A DNA stretch of 64,000 bases from Adiantum capillus-veneris (taxonomy: Eukaryota > Streptophyta > Polypodiopsida > Polypodiales > Pteridaceae). The stretch's first letter is position 1. Every line of letters begins with the position of its first letter. Under the pieces are notes generated by a model that worked only from the letters and a program-made list of their open reading frames with translations, searched no databases and was not told where the DNA came from. The stretch covers positions 55,404,619 to 55,468,618 of the forward strand of contig CM043952.1 in NCBI GenBank assembly GCA_014529385.2, given 5' to 3'. Positions 46,165-58,103 of the stretch are shown here, piece by piece. Position numbers and translations under genes: made by a program.

Positions 46165-46740
46165 AGATAGGTAGTGGTAAAAGTCCTTTGACCTTAGGCA
46201 AGCTAGGGTTGAGTTTGAGGTGGGAACCCAACTTAAGCTTGAGGTGCTTGTCATGCTTGATGACTAAGGTGCTTGAGGTGCTTCTCATGCTTGATGAGGA
46301 AGGTATTTGAGAAGCTTCCCATGCATGGGGGGGTAAGGTGCTTGAGTCAAAAAGAGACCCTACAAAGGAGGGGGAAAGCCCCAAAGTTAAGAGAATCTTT
46401 GACTTAACCTCCCACTCATCCAAAGGCCAGCCCCTTTTCTCAAGGGGCACATGGACACATGTCAGATTCTCCCTATGCTTAGCCGCATGGTGTTCTTGAA
46501 TGCTATTGGTTGGGCTAAAGTGGGATCCATTGAGATTCTAGTTCCATTCAAAAAATATCCAGATATTTTTAGGCTCTCTCTCTCTAAGGGATAAGGAGGA
46601 CACTTGTCCAAAGACTGCCCATGTGCTTGAATTGCATGTTGCATGTGATTGGCTAGGGGGAGAGGGGTCCAATGAGCTTCAGACATGAACAAAAATGAGA
46701 AATTGCCCAAAGCAAGCAAGGGGTCTGTTGTGGGGGTATG
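46165..46740 (-). repeat. LTR-like fragment shared (inverted) with the 5' side of gypsy B
   Basis: The complement of 46165-46520 matches 56985-57420 nearly throughout: GCCCA(A/G)CCAATAGCATTCAA, GGGAGA(A/T)TCTGACATGTGTCC, GGGTCTCTTTTTGACTCAAG, and a set of CAAGCACCTCAAGCACCTTAG repeats. The tail of the shared block is CTAGCTTGCCTAAGG. It may be the 3' LTR of element C or a solo fragment. Confidence 0.7.
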
Positions 46741-47381
46741 ATTGCTTCGTTGTTTTCTTTACTGATAATTGCCTTTCCATTCCTCCTTGCTTGGTGCAAT
46801 TGGAACAATGAGTTGTCTGCCTTTAGGTGATATTCTAAGCAAATTCGTATCCCAATCTGGTACTGCCTTGTATGTTCACATCCATGAGATTCCTAGAATC
46901 ATTGTCTCATTTATGTGTTCATCTCGTAAGCAAATTGATGAGGACATGAATATCCATGTACTATCACATTCAAGTTGACTAATCCCAATGCATCCTTTGA
47001 TATTCACTATTCCTGCTCTAAATGTGACTGAGTTGTTGGTTTCTTGTACATGGAATAAATTATTGCATTTACTCTAGCTCATGTATCAACCAAAGCATTT
47101 GTGCTATGATTGGTGAGTTGTACATTGATGCGAAGATCCATTCCATCAGCCATTCATCATCTGTTTGACACTACATCTTTCGGCAATTCACATTTTCGGG
47201 CATCTATTTCTAGTGTGTTGATAGGAATAGGTATTTGTTGATTCTTGAGAGCAGCTTTCCTTTTGAGCACCCAAAGCTGAGCTTTTTATTGGGCTTCATC
47301 AATAACCTTTTGTCGTTTAATCCTCCTTTGCTTGGCTGCATGCATTCTTTCTAGCAATTCATTGGTTAGCGGCACATTGTA

Positions 47382-47583
47382 TTTCTTTAAACAACATCCA
47401 CTATCCAGTTAGCCATTGGTTCACCATCTAGGGTGGACAACTTAACTTCTCCACTTAGAGATACATCTTCAATGATATACGGTTTCTTTAAACGACATCC
47501 ACTTATCCAATTAGCCATTGGTTCACCATCTAGGGTGGACAACTTAACTTCTCCACTTAGAGATACATCTTCAATGATATACG
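47382..47583 (-). repeat. 101-bp tandem duplication at the 3' end of gypsy C integrase
   Basis: Two units, starting at 47382 and 47483, share TTTCTTTAAAC(A/G)ACATCC through AATGATATACGG with one indel. They duplicate the coding text IIEDVSLSGEVKLSTLDGEP near the integrase C-terminus. Confidence 0.9.
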
Positions 47584-48738
47584 GTCCGTTTCCATTTTTA
47601 CTAAACGTGGTAATGTGTTGCTTAAGGGAATAGACTAAAACTAAGTCCCCTTTTTTGAAGATTTTTGTAATGAGATGGGAATCAAAAACCTGTTTTTGTT
47701 TCCACTTTGTGCATAGATGTGAGCTACAACAGTTAGCCTTTGCTCATCTAGCTTTTCTAGATCTTCAAGTCTTTCTGACAATTCATGTCCAATCCACTCA
47801 AGATTCTTTGCTACCCTTAGTGTCGGCAATAGAAATTCTACTGGTAGTATGACATCAAGACCATAAACAAGGTTAAAGGGTGTAGCCTTCAAAGCTGTTT
47901 TGAATGAAACTCGATAAGCTCATAGAGCAGCATGGAGATTCATTTCCCAATCTATCCTTCCTGAATTAACCATTTTAGTCAATACTGAGCTAAGAATTTT
48001 GTTCGTATGCTCAACTTGTCCGTTTGCTTGTGGATGATAGGGAGCTAATTTGTTATGGATGACCATAAATTCATTAAGCAAATACTCAATTACCTCATTG
48101 GGGAAATGAGTTCCTCGATCACTGACAATTCTATCGGCAGTCCATATCTGGTGAATACATACTCATATAAGAATGCGACAATGGTTCTGGCATCATTCTT
48201 TTGAGTTGATTTAGACAGGGTTCACTTGGTCAAATAGTCCATAGCTACAATGATATATTGAGCTTGGGTTCTATAAGTAGGTGGCTGTATTGGCCCAACA
48301 AAGTCTATACCCCATTTTGCAAAAGCTCTAGCTCCCATAATTGGTCTTAAGGGCATGCTATCTACACGTTTTGGCATTTTTTCTTGTTGACAAGCATCAC
48401 ACCTTTCAAAATATTCTTTGGCAACTGCAAAAAGTGTTTGGCCACCATATGCCTGCCATTAAGATTGCTCTTGCGGTGGTCTCACTAGAAAAGTGACCTC
48501 CAACTAATCTAGCATGTGTTTGTTCTATAATTGGAATATACTTGTCTTCATTTTCACAAAGACGTAAATGTTGATCCTTACCTCTTCCATACAATTGGTA
48601 TCCAATAAGAGCATAGTCTCTTGCTTCAGTTTCAATTGCTCTTTGATGGCGTTTACTCATATCCTCACGAAATGTTCGGCTCGATAAGTAAGTAACTAGA
48701 TAGTTACTCCACTTAGGAAGAGGTGACATTTGAAACAA
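47580..48738 (-). pseudogene. Gypsy C integrase
   Basis: The zinc region is H(ARLVGG)H near 48500 followed by C..C (CDACQQEKMPKR) near 48370-48400. The core shows WGIDFVGPIQPPTYRTQAQY (near 48255-48320), so the first catalytic Asp is kept, but the text around the second Asp is frameshifted. The C-terminal frame 47892-47641 includes TPFNLVYGLDVILPVEFLLP. It would have inserted element cDNA; breaks make it inactive. Confidence 0.85.
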
Positions 48739-49021
48739 TCTTACGTGAGGTATGGGTGTCTATTTTTGACATTGAGGACAGTCCTTTACAAAAGAGCGAA
48801 CGTCACTCCTCATAGTTAGCCAAAATACTCCAAGTCTCAAAATTCGTCGCATAGTTTAGTCTTCCGCAAAGTGAAGGCCTACTATGGTAATATGTGTTTG
48901 ACTTAGGTATTGGTTTTTCTCTTCGGGATTAATGCATAAGAGCAATATTCCATCTCGATTTCTTTTGTATAGCCTACCAGCTAGTAGTTGATACATAGCC
49001 AATTGCTTATTTAATCCGATT

Positions 49022-49741
49022 TTAATGGAAAGTTTGTGAATCCACTTGAGCTATTGTCATCAATGACACCATGTTTTCCGACCATCGAGGTATCATTTCC
49101 ACGGAGAACAAATAGGAATCTGGTAGATCATTGTCTACCCCTTTAGGTGATGCTTCTGAAACAATCCTTGACAAATGATCTGCTCTTTGATGTGCAGTGC
49201 CCTTTTTTACAACCACAATGAAATCAAATTCCAGAAGAATGATGAACCATATCACTATTCTTCCTGTGCTGCATGGCTTGTTGACCAAGTACAACAAAGC
49301 TTGGTGGTCCACAAAGAACACAAACTTGATGGCTAATAGGTAATGTCTATACTTTTTAACGGCATGGAGTATTCCTAATCCTTCTCTTTCAGTGGTAGTG
49401 TAATTCTTTTCTTCCATGTTCAACTATCGTCTGGCATAAGAAATAGGAAAATCGATTTTTTTGTCTCCTGGTTGAGCTAGTATACAACATATGGAAAAAT
49501 TGGAAGCATCTACATGTATGTGGAATATCTTATTATAATCTCGTGCTTTCAATATTGGAGCTGAGGTGAGAGCTTGCTTAAGCTTTATGAAGTATTCTTC
49601 ACATACCTCAGTCCACTCAAAGTGTGTAATCAAGATATAAATGGGTTTTGCAATTATAGCGTACATGTAAATGAATCGTCTGTAATAGCCACAATTCCCC
49701 ATGAGGGCTTGAACCTCCTTGACTATTGTTGGTCTAAGCAA
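49022..49741 (-). pseudogene. Gypsy C RNase H
   Basis: It contains FHIHVDASNFSICCILAQPG (first Asp) in the frame at 49741-49424. One stop codon later it contains MEEKNYTTTEREGLGILHAVKKYRHYL, FVDHQALLYLVN and KKGTAHQRADHLSR in the frame at 49423-49022. Only that one stop separates the parts. Confidence 0.87.
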
Positions 49742-50702
49742 ATCATTATATCAGTAGCTATGCCATTTTCAAACACTATATGTCCAAGAATTTTTCCTTG
49801 TCTACCCATGAATGTGCACTTTTCAAGATTTAGGCAAATCCTATAAAGTCTACATTTTTCGAATACCTTTTTGAGGTGTTCAAAATGATCAGCCTTGATT
49901 GATGAATGTATGCATAGATCATCCATATATACTTCCAAGAATTTCCTAAGATATTCTTGAAAAGAATGGTTCATCAATCTTTTAAATGTGGCAAGAGCAT
50001 TAGTTAACCCAAAGGGCATAACCCAATAGGAAAAAATACCCCATTCCGTTGCAAAAGCAGTTTTATGCTGATCTTTTGGGTCAACCAAAAGTTGATTGTA
50101 TCCCAAAAATCCATCTAAGAAGCTGTAAGCTTCTTTGCCTGCAAATCGTTCTAAGACATGCTCAGTGATTGGAAGAGGAAAGTTGTCCCTAATGGTAGTT
50201 GCATTTACCTTTTTGAGATTGACACACACTCGTAATTTTTTATTCTTCTGGGTACTACCACAATTGGAGACACCCAATCTGTGTGTTCAATTTCATAAAT
50301 GAATCCGGATTCCTTTAATTTCTCAATCTCTTCTTTGATCTTCCTAGCAAATGTTTCATTGTATGTGTATGGCCTTTGTCTACTTGGTTTCGCATCATCT
50401 CTCATGGGTATGGTATGTTGACAAATTTCGGGATCAACATCCTTGAGATCCTTGTAAGACCAAGCAAAGATATCTCGGTATTCTTTTAGTAAGCTTAGTA
50501 AAAGATCTTCTTCATCCTCTGTTAGGTCATTTGCAATGTAGGCAGGCCTAGGTTCTTCCCTTGGTTCAGCCAAGTCTATCTTTTTCGCGTTCTCAGGCCC
50601 TTCGTAGGACTTGCCCGGTTTTTGTAGTTCTCTAACAGGTTGTTCTACTATGATTTTTCTGTCTTGGAGAGTATAATTTTTGTAATGGGATGGAACACTC
50701 AT
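49723..50702 (-). pseudogene. Gypsy C reverse transcriptase with intact YMDD
   Basis: The frame at 50702-50205 covers the linker and first block (EYRDIFAWSYKDLKDVDPEI; KESGFIYEIEHTDWVSPIVV). After a frame change the stretch at 50277-49723 shows LRVCVNLKKVNATT, FSYWVMPFGLTNALATFKR and the catalytic box FLEVYMDDLCIHS near 49910-49945. All catalytic residues are present; the single frame change near 50210-50270 is the main defect. Confidence 0.9.
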
Positions 50703-50994
50703 TACATCTTTACATCCTCTTCTGTGATTTCCATTTCAATTGTATATATCTCCTTTAGAGCTTTTTTCAAGTCTTGATATTTCTTTCTCCGCTCGATTCG
50801 TGTCATGGTTGGCTCCTTGTCCTGTTTGTTTGGCTTTGCTTGAGTATCCTTCCTTGTTTTTCTCAATGTTCTTGACCTTTCTAGATTTTTTTAAAAAGGA
50901 TATCTACCGGTGATTTTGTCCTTGACACAATCATATGCATCTATCTGCATCAGGAATTGTGTTCTACTAGAGACTGATGGCATAGGTCTTGTTT

Positions 50995-52374
50995 TTACGT
51001 TTTTGGTGTCTCTTTTTTGTTTATACCATTTATCTCTTCTCGAATTACGGTTAGGAAAGTAAAAAAAAAATCCTCCCCTCCTTTCAAGAGTAGCTTAGCT
51101 CTCACGTGTTCTTTTTCTGACCCTGAATCTTTTGAGGTAGCTGAGTGTTCATCTAACTCATCTATTGCATCGTAATAGAGGTCTGAAAAGACTTGTAGAG
51201 CTTTCATCAAGTCCATGTGTTCCTCAAATTCATCTTCAATGTGAAGTGTTGAAATCATTTGGATGGGAATTATCTCATAGTCATCGTCGTTGCAAAATTC
51301 AGTAGACATAGACGTATCCCCTCATACATCCATTGTCACTAAAATTTGAGTCCACTCAAATGGCTCAAGCAAATGCTCTGGAAAGGGTTCAGGTACATAG
51401 TTTTTGTCTGTGAAATCCCTTTCTAAGATACATTCTTCTCTTTTTAAGCTCCCGTTTTTTGAAGCTCCGCACATCCAAATAGAAGTGTCTTTGCTCAACC
51501 AAGAATGAAGCTTAGTTTCAACCGAAGAGGCTGAATTGAACTCTTGTATGGGCATTTTCAAGACATCTCTATAAGTGAGATCTTCTAAATTAACCCTTGT
51601 TATAGATCCCACTTGTTTCAAGTACAAATAGTTGTTTCCCCAATTTTGGATAAGTTGTACCTATCGCATGAAAGGTCTTCCCAATATGATTTTGTAATTG
51701 AGTTTCTTTCATAAGTCTACTATGGAAAAAGTGTATTGATATTCAATCCCACGGGAATTAACTATCACATTTTCTAGCAGTCCTAAGGGTCTTTCAATAC
51801 GTCCGTTTGCTAATTGCAATTTCATTCGAGTTTGTCTAATGGTTGGCTGTCCCAAGGATTCTCATATTTTTTTTGTGGCTATGGCTATGCCTGCTCCACT
51901 ATCCAGTATTGCCATGGTTTCAATGTCATTATTTTTCACTAGAAGGGTGGTGTTTCCTTCTTCCCCTTCATAGTATTCTCCAACTTTGTTAATTGGAACA
52001 TATCGAATCTCTTTGTTATGCATTTCGTGTTTCAATCTTTCCAAAAAATTTATGATGAGCCCCATTCTCCCCACCTTCTCTAGGGTTTTATGTAGGTCAT
52101 TCCATAAATATGGTCTAATTTTTAATAGTTCTCCCAAAGTAAGAGTGCATTGGATGGGTGTAGATATTATTGAATGAATATTGTCTACTTCTAGGGTCCA
52201 TTCCACTCTTTTTACTTGAATGGTCTTACACACTATGGATTCATCTTCGTTATCTCCCAAGTAAGAGGGTAATGTTTTCAAGGTCAATGGTTTAGACAGT
52301 TCTGAAGCTTCAAATCCGCAATCCCCATACAAGGATTGTACATCCATGTTCATATCAGGAGGTAGGTTGTTCAA
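50995..52374 (-). pseudogene. Gypsy C protease and following spacer
   Basis: The frame at 52374-51862 ends with ETMAILDSGAGIAIATKKI, the retropepsin active site. Similarity continues below with a YKIILGRPFMR-type segment near 51660-51690. The spacer at 51627-51322 includes TRVNLEDLTYRDVL and PEPFPEHLLEPFEWTQILVTM, which matches element D (KEPFPEELSEPFGWVQILATI at 63410-63490). The spacer has no known catalytic role. Confidence 0.85.
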
Positions 52375-52379
52375 CCAAC

Positions 52380-55233
52380 TAACTTTATAGTTGGTCTCCC
52401 ATCATTGATCTCTCTAACTTTTTTCCATAAGTGGCCTGGCCAGTCTTCCTCTACAAATGGAATTCTGTCTAAGGCATCTTCGCTGCCCGGCACTACAAGT
52501 TCTTGTTCTTTTGTTTCAAGGTGGGTTTCTACCACCACTTTGGATTTTTCTTTAGTGTCTCTTACCACAAGCTCTTCAGGTTTTGCCATAATTTTGAACT
52601 TGGATTTTTGTTCTTCCAGCATCTCTTGCGTGATTCTCACCAAATTTTGATAAGCTTCAAGCTTAGCTGCTTCCATGTCTGGAGAGGATAAATTTTTCCA
52701 TTTGTTTTCCATGTTTTGGCTTGCTTTAAGTCCTGCTTGGTAGGCTTCCAAGGCTGAATTAATAGCTTCAAAAATTTTATCAACCAAAATTGATTCTCCA
52801 GATTTCACGGTTGTTCTTTGATTTCACTTTCAGGTTCTTTCACCTTTTCTTGGAATAGCTTTTCTGCTTTCTCCTCGATTTTAGCTTGTTGTTTCTATTT
52901 TCTCAATTCGTATCTTTGCTTCTGCTTCTTTTGGTCTTTTAAGAGGTAATTTTTGTATTCTCCGAATCATTAGAGGAGTTATGTTTCTTTTTCTTAGCCT
53001 AAGATCTAGTGATTACCTTGACTAGAACAATCAGTTCACTCTCAAATGAGCTACTAGGTATCACTTGGACTACATTTACTACTGTTTTCCCCTTGTTTGA
53101 AGGATTTTTAGGACAATCTTTTCGGAGGTGTCCTCCCTTTTTGCATCATTGTATGCAATAAGATTCAATTGGCTTGCGGTTCTTGTCAGGCTCTGGGAAT
53201 TCATTTTTCCAACGATCATTTGCACCACAGTTGTGACAGTTTCTTGTTCTTGGCTTAATCGTGGGTCTTACCATAGGAGGTCTAACACCTTGATTAGCTA
53301 CATAATACATTGGTGCGAGCTCTGGTGGAGCATAAGTCATAAGTTCTTCCATTGGTGGTGGATGTGAATTATACCAATCTCCTTCTACCATTACTGTAGA
53401 TAGACTAGGCTCAACATAAGGTGTAACAGGCACTAATGCTTGTTCATCTCTGACTCCTTCTGAATGCTTGTACTTAACAAGCACTACATTATGTCGTGGA
53501 TATGGAGGTTGTTCACCCAACATAGGTGGAGGTCTTTCCATACCCATCGGTGGTCTTTGAGCTTGGGCCATATTAGGCTGATATCTGTACATGGGTTGTC
53601 CTTGTGGCCTTATGGGCACGTACTGAACATTCCCATCATACTTTAGTCGGAAGTAGCACTTGTTGGTCTCATGGTTGGTCCCTCGATTGCACACCATTTC
53701 TGCGGTCTAATTGGTTGGCCTTGTTGAGGTATCCCTTGTCCCGATCCCCTCATAGGTGCTTTTTGCATGTTATTCATCATGTCATTCATCCTTTTGAGCA
53801 TGTCTTCTATGGCTGAAAGTGGTGTTGCAGTAGCCGTTCCCACTTGTGCTAGTTTACTGGATGTTGTTTTCTCACTTTGATTATCCTTAGGGACATCTTC
53901 TTCATTGAAAATATCACAGTTGTCTCCTGAGTCAATAGCATCTGACACGCATGCTTCTACGGTTGTATGCTTCTTGCTATACAATATAGAATAAAGTTCT
54001 TTGTTTAGCAATCCCTCTATAAACAATGATACTAGTCGTTCTTGTGCAGGTATCTCTAGCTCTAGGCATTTGGCAATGTATTGTTTCATTTGAGTTGCAC
54101 AATCCCTAACAGACTCACCATGTTTCTGTTTGAAGCTGTAGATTTGAGCTACCGTATTGTGTTTGATCCCCGTTCCGGAACAAGCAGCTACAAATCCCTG
54201 AGCTAATGTGTTCAAGTCCACGATTGACCTTGGTGGAATGTTTTGGAACCATGTCAATTCTTTCCTTTCCAATGCCATTTCAAACCCCTCCAATTGAGTA
54301 TAAAAATTGAATATACGTTCTGCTCTTAGCACTTGCTTAAAGCTTGCTAAGTGGTCATATGGATCCCCTGATCCACTGTATTTTTTGACCCATTTCTGAA
54401 AATCAGTTGTTTTGACGCGTCTGCTTGGTTCAAGTCCCGGTCTCTTGGCTGTTGGTCCTGTTCCGAGTCCTCAAACCAGTCCGTTGGAAATAGTGACTCA
54501 TATAGCCCTGGACTGGCCTTAGTGTCACCCGATTTTCTACATGATGAGGTGGTTTCTGGTCCTTGTCCCAATATCCAATCTCTTATGGAATACCCTTGGT
54601 ATTTGGTTTGTTCTACCTCCTCAGGAGTCATCATAACAAAGTTGTTGTTATAACAATCCCTAAACAGGTAGGTTGATAGATCTGCTGATCCCTTATCCTT
54701 GATCTTTAAGATATAGATGATCTTCATGACCATCAATTGTCCTCATTTGGCATGCAAAGTCCATAGAAGATCTTTTACATTTCTATCCTCCCAACAATAG
54801 ACTCCGATCCTAGGATTATCCGTACTAAGCCATTTCAAAGGCTTTGAGTCTACTTGATTGTATTCCTCAAATTCTAAAGTTGGTGGTCCTTCTTTTGCAG
54901 CCATATCTCGAATTATAGTGTTTACTTCTAGCCCCCATTTGTTTATCACGTCTGGGTTTTTGACTTGTAAATATCGAGTTCTGTTTCGTACATTTTTCTT
55001 TGTTTGTTTGTCCTAATCTCTTCCTCGAACTCAATACCATGGTCATCAATGCGAATGGCATACTCTTTGTTAGAATCCAGGTAAACCTGAGCTCCATGGC
55101 GATTAGTCTTGTAAAATGAGAGTATATGCTTATAGCGCACTGTCGTTCTGGTTTTTGAGTGAGTCAAATAGGAAGACATTTCATATGTTGAATATGGGAA
55201 AGTGTCCGAGACTTCTTCAAGGATAGTGTGCAA
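52380..55233 (-). pseudogene. Gypsy C gag with N-terminal extension
   Basis: The capsid core at 54332-53643 reads RAERIFNFYTQLEGFEMALE, LAQGFVAACSGTG, and FKQKHGESVRDCATQMKQYI, the Retrotrans_gag pattern. A Pro/Met-rich nucleocapsid follows (53697-53146) with one damaged zinc knuckle CHNCGANDRWKNEF (His to Arg, last Cys to Phe). An unusual charged extension lies upstream (55233-54743) and a helical, Glu/Lys-rich region downstream (52808-52371). Gag forms the particle; frame breaks occur near 54340, 53660 and 52810-53140. Confidence 0.82.
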
Positions 55234-55449
55234 GGAATTGCCTTAGTGGATACTCTACTAGACATTTCTCCAAATATGCCTTGGTTTCCTAGTACACGAC
55301 CAGATATAAGGTTCATAAAGACTTGTGAAGCCCTGGATACAGTACTTACCTTTGGATTGACTTGTCGTCAATTTCCATCTGATTCGATTGCAACTTTCTG
55401 TCAAGCTACCAATTCCTTGTCTGCAACCTGATTCCTGTATCAATTTGAT

Positions 55450-56720
55450 TAGTTAGCTATTCTTTCACAAAGACTGTATAATTTTTGCTAGCTGTTGTGA
55501 TTGGTTTATGTGTATCATTGCAAATCGAGCTAATTGAGTAGACCGTTGCAATTTTCAAACTCAACTTTGGCAAAATTCAAAGGATTAATCTGCAACCTGG
55601 AAACTGAGTGAACATGTATCAATTTGGATCCGATCGAGCCCAAAATTTCCCGATGGCTTTGTATTATGTTGGTCTATCACTGTACAAGTTCAAAAGTAAA
55701 AAATGATGTCTCTATGTAGCAGTAGTAAATAATCGCGGTTATTTACTTTTGCCAGTTTTTTGCAATTTTTGGCTTGGTTTGCCAAGTATACAACCTGTTA
55801 AGGTCCTTGGACAAGTTTCAACAAGTTTGGACAAAATCTGCTCAAGTTTATCAGCTGTTTCGTGTCCGCCGACTTTGATTTCAAGAATCTGGCTTAAGTT
55901 TCACTTTGGTGATCCAAATTTTACCAAAATTGATTTGTGTGGTCTAATTGATATGCTTGACCCTGTGCTATGCTCAAATATGTAAAATTATCAATGTTTG
56001 AAGCAGATGTAAATAATCGCGATTATTTACTCCAGCTTTGTCCCAACCTTTGCACAGATCTGTGAACCACCTCAAGTTAAAGTCTCTAGCCAAGTTTCCT
56101 CAAGTTTAGACAAGTTTTGGTCAAATGGTCATCAGTTTTTTGTCTGCAGACTAACTTTGCAAATTTGGTCAGAATTTCCAATCCAATGATCCAAATCTTA
56201 CCAAATTTGGTTTGTGGGCTTATTACAACATGGTAAAGCTAGTGGTATGCCAACTTGGTCAAAAAATATGAAAAATGGGGCAGATATAAATAATCGTAAT
56301 TATTTACAACTGGCAACTTTTTGCATCTTTTGGTCAATTGAGTATGTAAACATATTTATCACATCAATATAAGCCTATGAATCAAATTTCATCAAGTTTG
56401 GACAAATTTTTTGCAAATTTACACTCAAGATTCAGAAAGTCAGTACAAACTTTAGTTTTTATCCAGTTTTTTACAAGTTTTGTGATCCAAATCTTTTGTG
56501 CCTTTACAAAAATTGTTTGTACACATGCGATGAATCAATGGTATGAACCTTGGTCAAATCTGAGCTGAAAGTTAATAATCACGATTATTCACTTTAGGCT
56601 TGAAATAAACCAAATTTTGCACTTTTTTCAAGGACGGTCCTTTTATGAGTTATTTTAAACCTATGTAATCAAGTCAAAACTTAATTTGGCTTAAAATGTC
56701 AAGAAAAAGTAAATAATATG
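55450..56720. repeat. Tandem repeats of about 280 bp, each with a near-palindrome
   Basis: AAATAATCGCGATTATTT-type palindromes lie at about 55728, 56012, 56289 and 56571, 277-285 bases apart, with a partial one at 56711. Between them, segments such as CAAGTTT(G/A)GACAA, AATCTTACCAAA(A/T)TT and TGGTATG recur in the same order with many changes. The units are diverged, so the array is old, yet the palindrome is the best preserved part. It sits 5' of gypsy C and 5' of gypsy B, which face away from each other. Confidence 0.85.
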
Positions 56721-56974
56721 ATTTTTGGCCAACTCTTGAAATTTTTACCTCAAAGTATCATTGAGCTTACCCACTGGTTCATACAACTTTTAAGCTTACT
56801 CTCCAATCGGATTGAGTGGTTTGGAGTCTTTTCATCCTATTTCTAGCCGTAGACCTGAAATTCTGCAACTTCAAATGACAACTCACACTTGATTCTTTCA
56901 GAGAGAGCAATGTTCTGAAATCCACCTCGGATCCTACTTACCCTACTCCTAGGTTCTCAAGCAATGGGGTTGTG

Positions 56975-58103
56975 GAAAGTGTCCACAAAAGTGGACTCCT
57001 CTTTAGCCCAGCCAATAGCATTCAAAAACACCATGCAGCTAAGCATAGGGAGATTCTGACATGTGTCCATATGCCCCTTGAGAAAAGGGTGTGCTCTTTA
57101 AGTGAGTGGGAGCTTAAGTCAAAGATTCTCCTAACTTTGGGGGTTTCCCCCTCCTTTGTAGGGTCTCTTTTTGACTCAAGCACCTTACCCATGCATAGAA
57201 AGCTTCTCAAGCACCTTCCTCAAGCATGACAAGCACCTCAAGCACCATAGTCATCAAGAATGACAAGCACCTCAAGCACCTTAGTCATCAAGCACGACAA
57301 GCACCTTAGCCATCAAGCACAACAAGAACCCCAAGCTTAGGTCGGGTTCCCACCTCAAGCTCAACCCTAGCTTGCCTAAGGTCTTGCCTAAGGTCTTGCC
57401 TGAGGTCAAAGGACTTTTAACACTAAGTATTGAATGTCTTCAATGAAGCTAACCCTAAGGTATCTTAAGCTCCATTAGATGCACATTGTTCTTTGATAGG
57501 CTATCTCATTTTGGACCCCTATTGAGATGTAGCCATCTCTCCTCTTGGTGCCCCATTTTATATTTATATATTGGTGACCCTATTCTAGGTTGTATGAATT
57601 TTTTATGGACTAACTTATTGTTTTCATCATATCCATGTATCATATTTGTGAATAATCATAATCCATGCATATTTTCAAACCCTTAAGAATCTATATGGTC
57701 ATGCTCTCATGCAAGTAGGGGCTCACTCTTGGAGCATTAAAAAATTTCAAAAAAGGGGGGGCACTCAAGACTTTTGAAGTGAGGAAAAGTAAGTATTTTG
57801 GTGGAATTTTGGGCATCCACTATCACTTCGATTTTGAAGAGGTGGCATTATTGGTTTTGTTGAGCCCACTATGTGGGATATAGTGCACACCTTGGGAGAT
57901 TTGGTCTTACTAATGGAGTCTTTATAGTCTTTCATATGGATTTACCATTATTGAGCCATAAGAAGGTTAAAAGGAGCTATCCCTCTAGAAACTTTGCTAT
58001 GTTAGATACTTAAATGCCTATTTTCAAAGGGCTAAGAGGAGTAGCAACTAAGGCTTTGAATTTCTAAAGAATACACTAAATAAACACGAAAGTTTAACTA
58101 GCA
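56975..58103 (+). repeat. LTR-like region and leader of gypsy B
   Basis: 56985-57420 is the inverted counterpart of 46165-46520 (many CAAGCACCTCAAGCACC-type repeats). 57420-57900 holds no gene. 57920-58103 matches the leader of gypsy A (complement of 10208-10430) up to the gag ATG. LTR limits and primer site were not fixed. Confidence 0.6.

Larger units (their letters stand above)
46750..55235 (-). mobile_element. Ty3/gypsy retrotransposon C, degenerate
   Basis: Minus-strand order: an N-terminal gag extension (55233-54743), gag (54332-53146), a linker, protease (52374-51640), a spacer (51627-50995), RT (50702-49723), RNase H (49741-49022), and integrase (48738-47580). Domain order and motifs are those of Ty3/gypsy. 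It has fewer interruptions than element A but still several stops. Protease-downstream text matches element D, so C and D are related. LTRs were not delimited. Confidence 0.9.
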
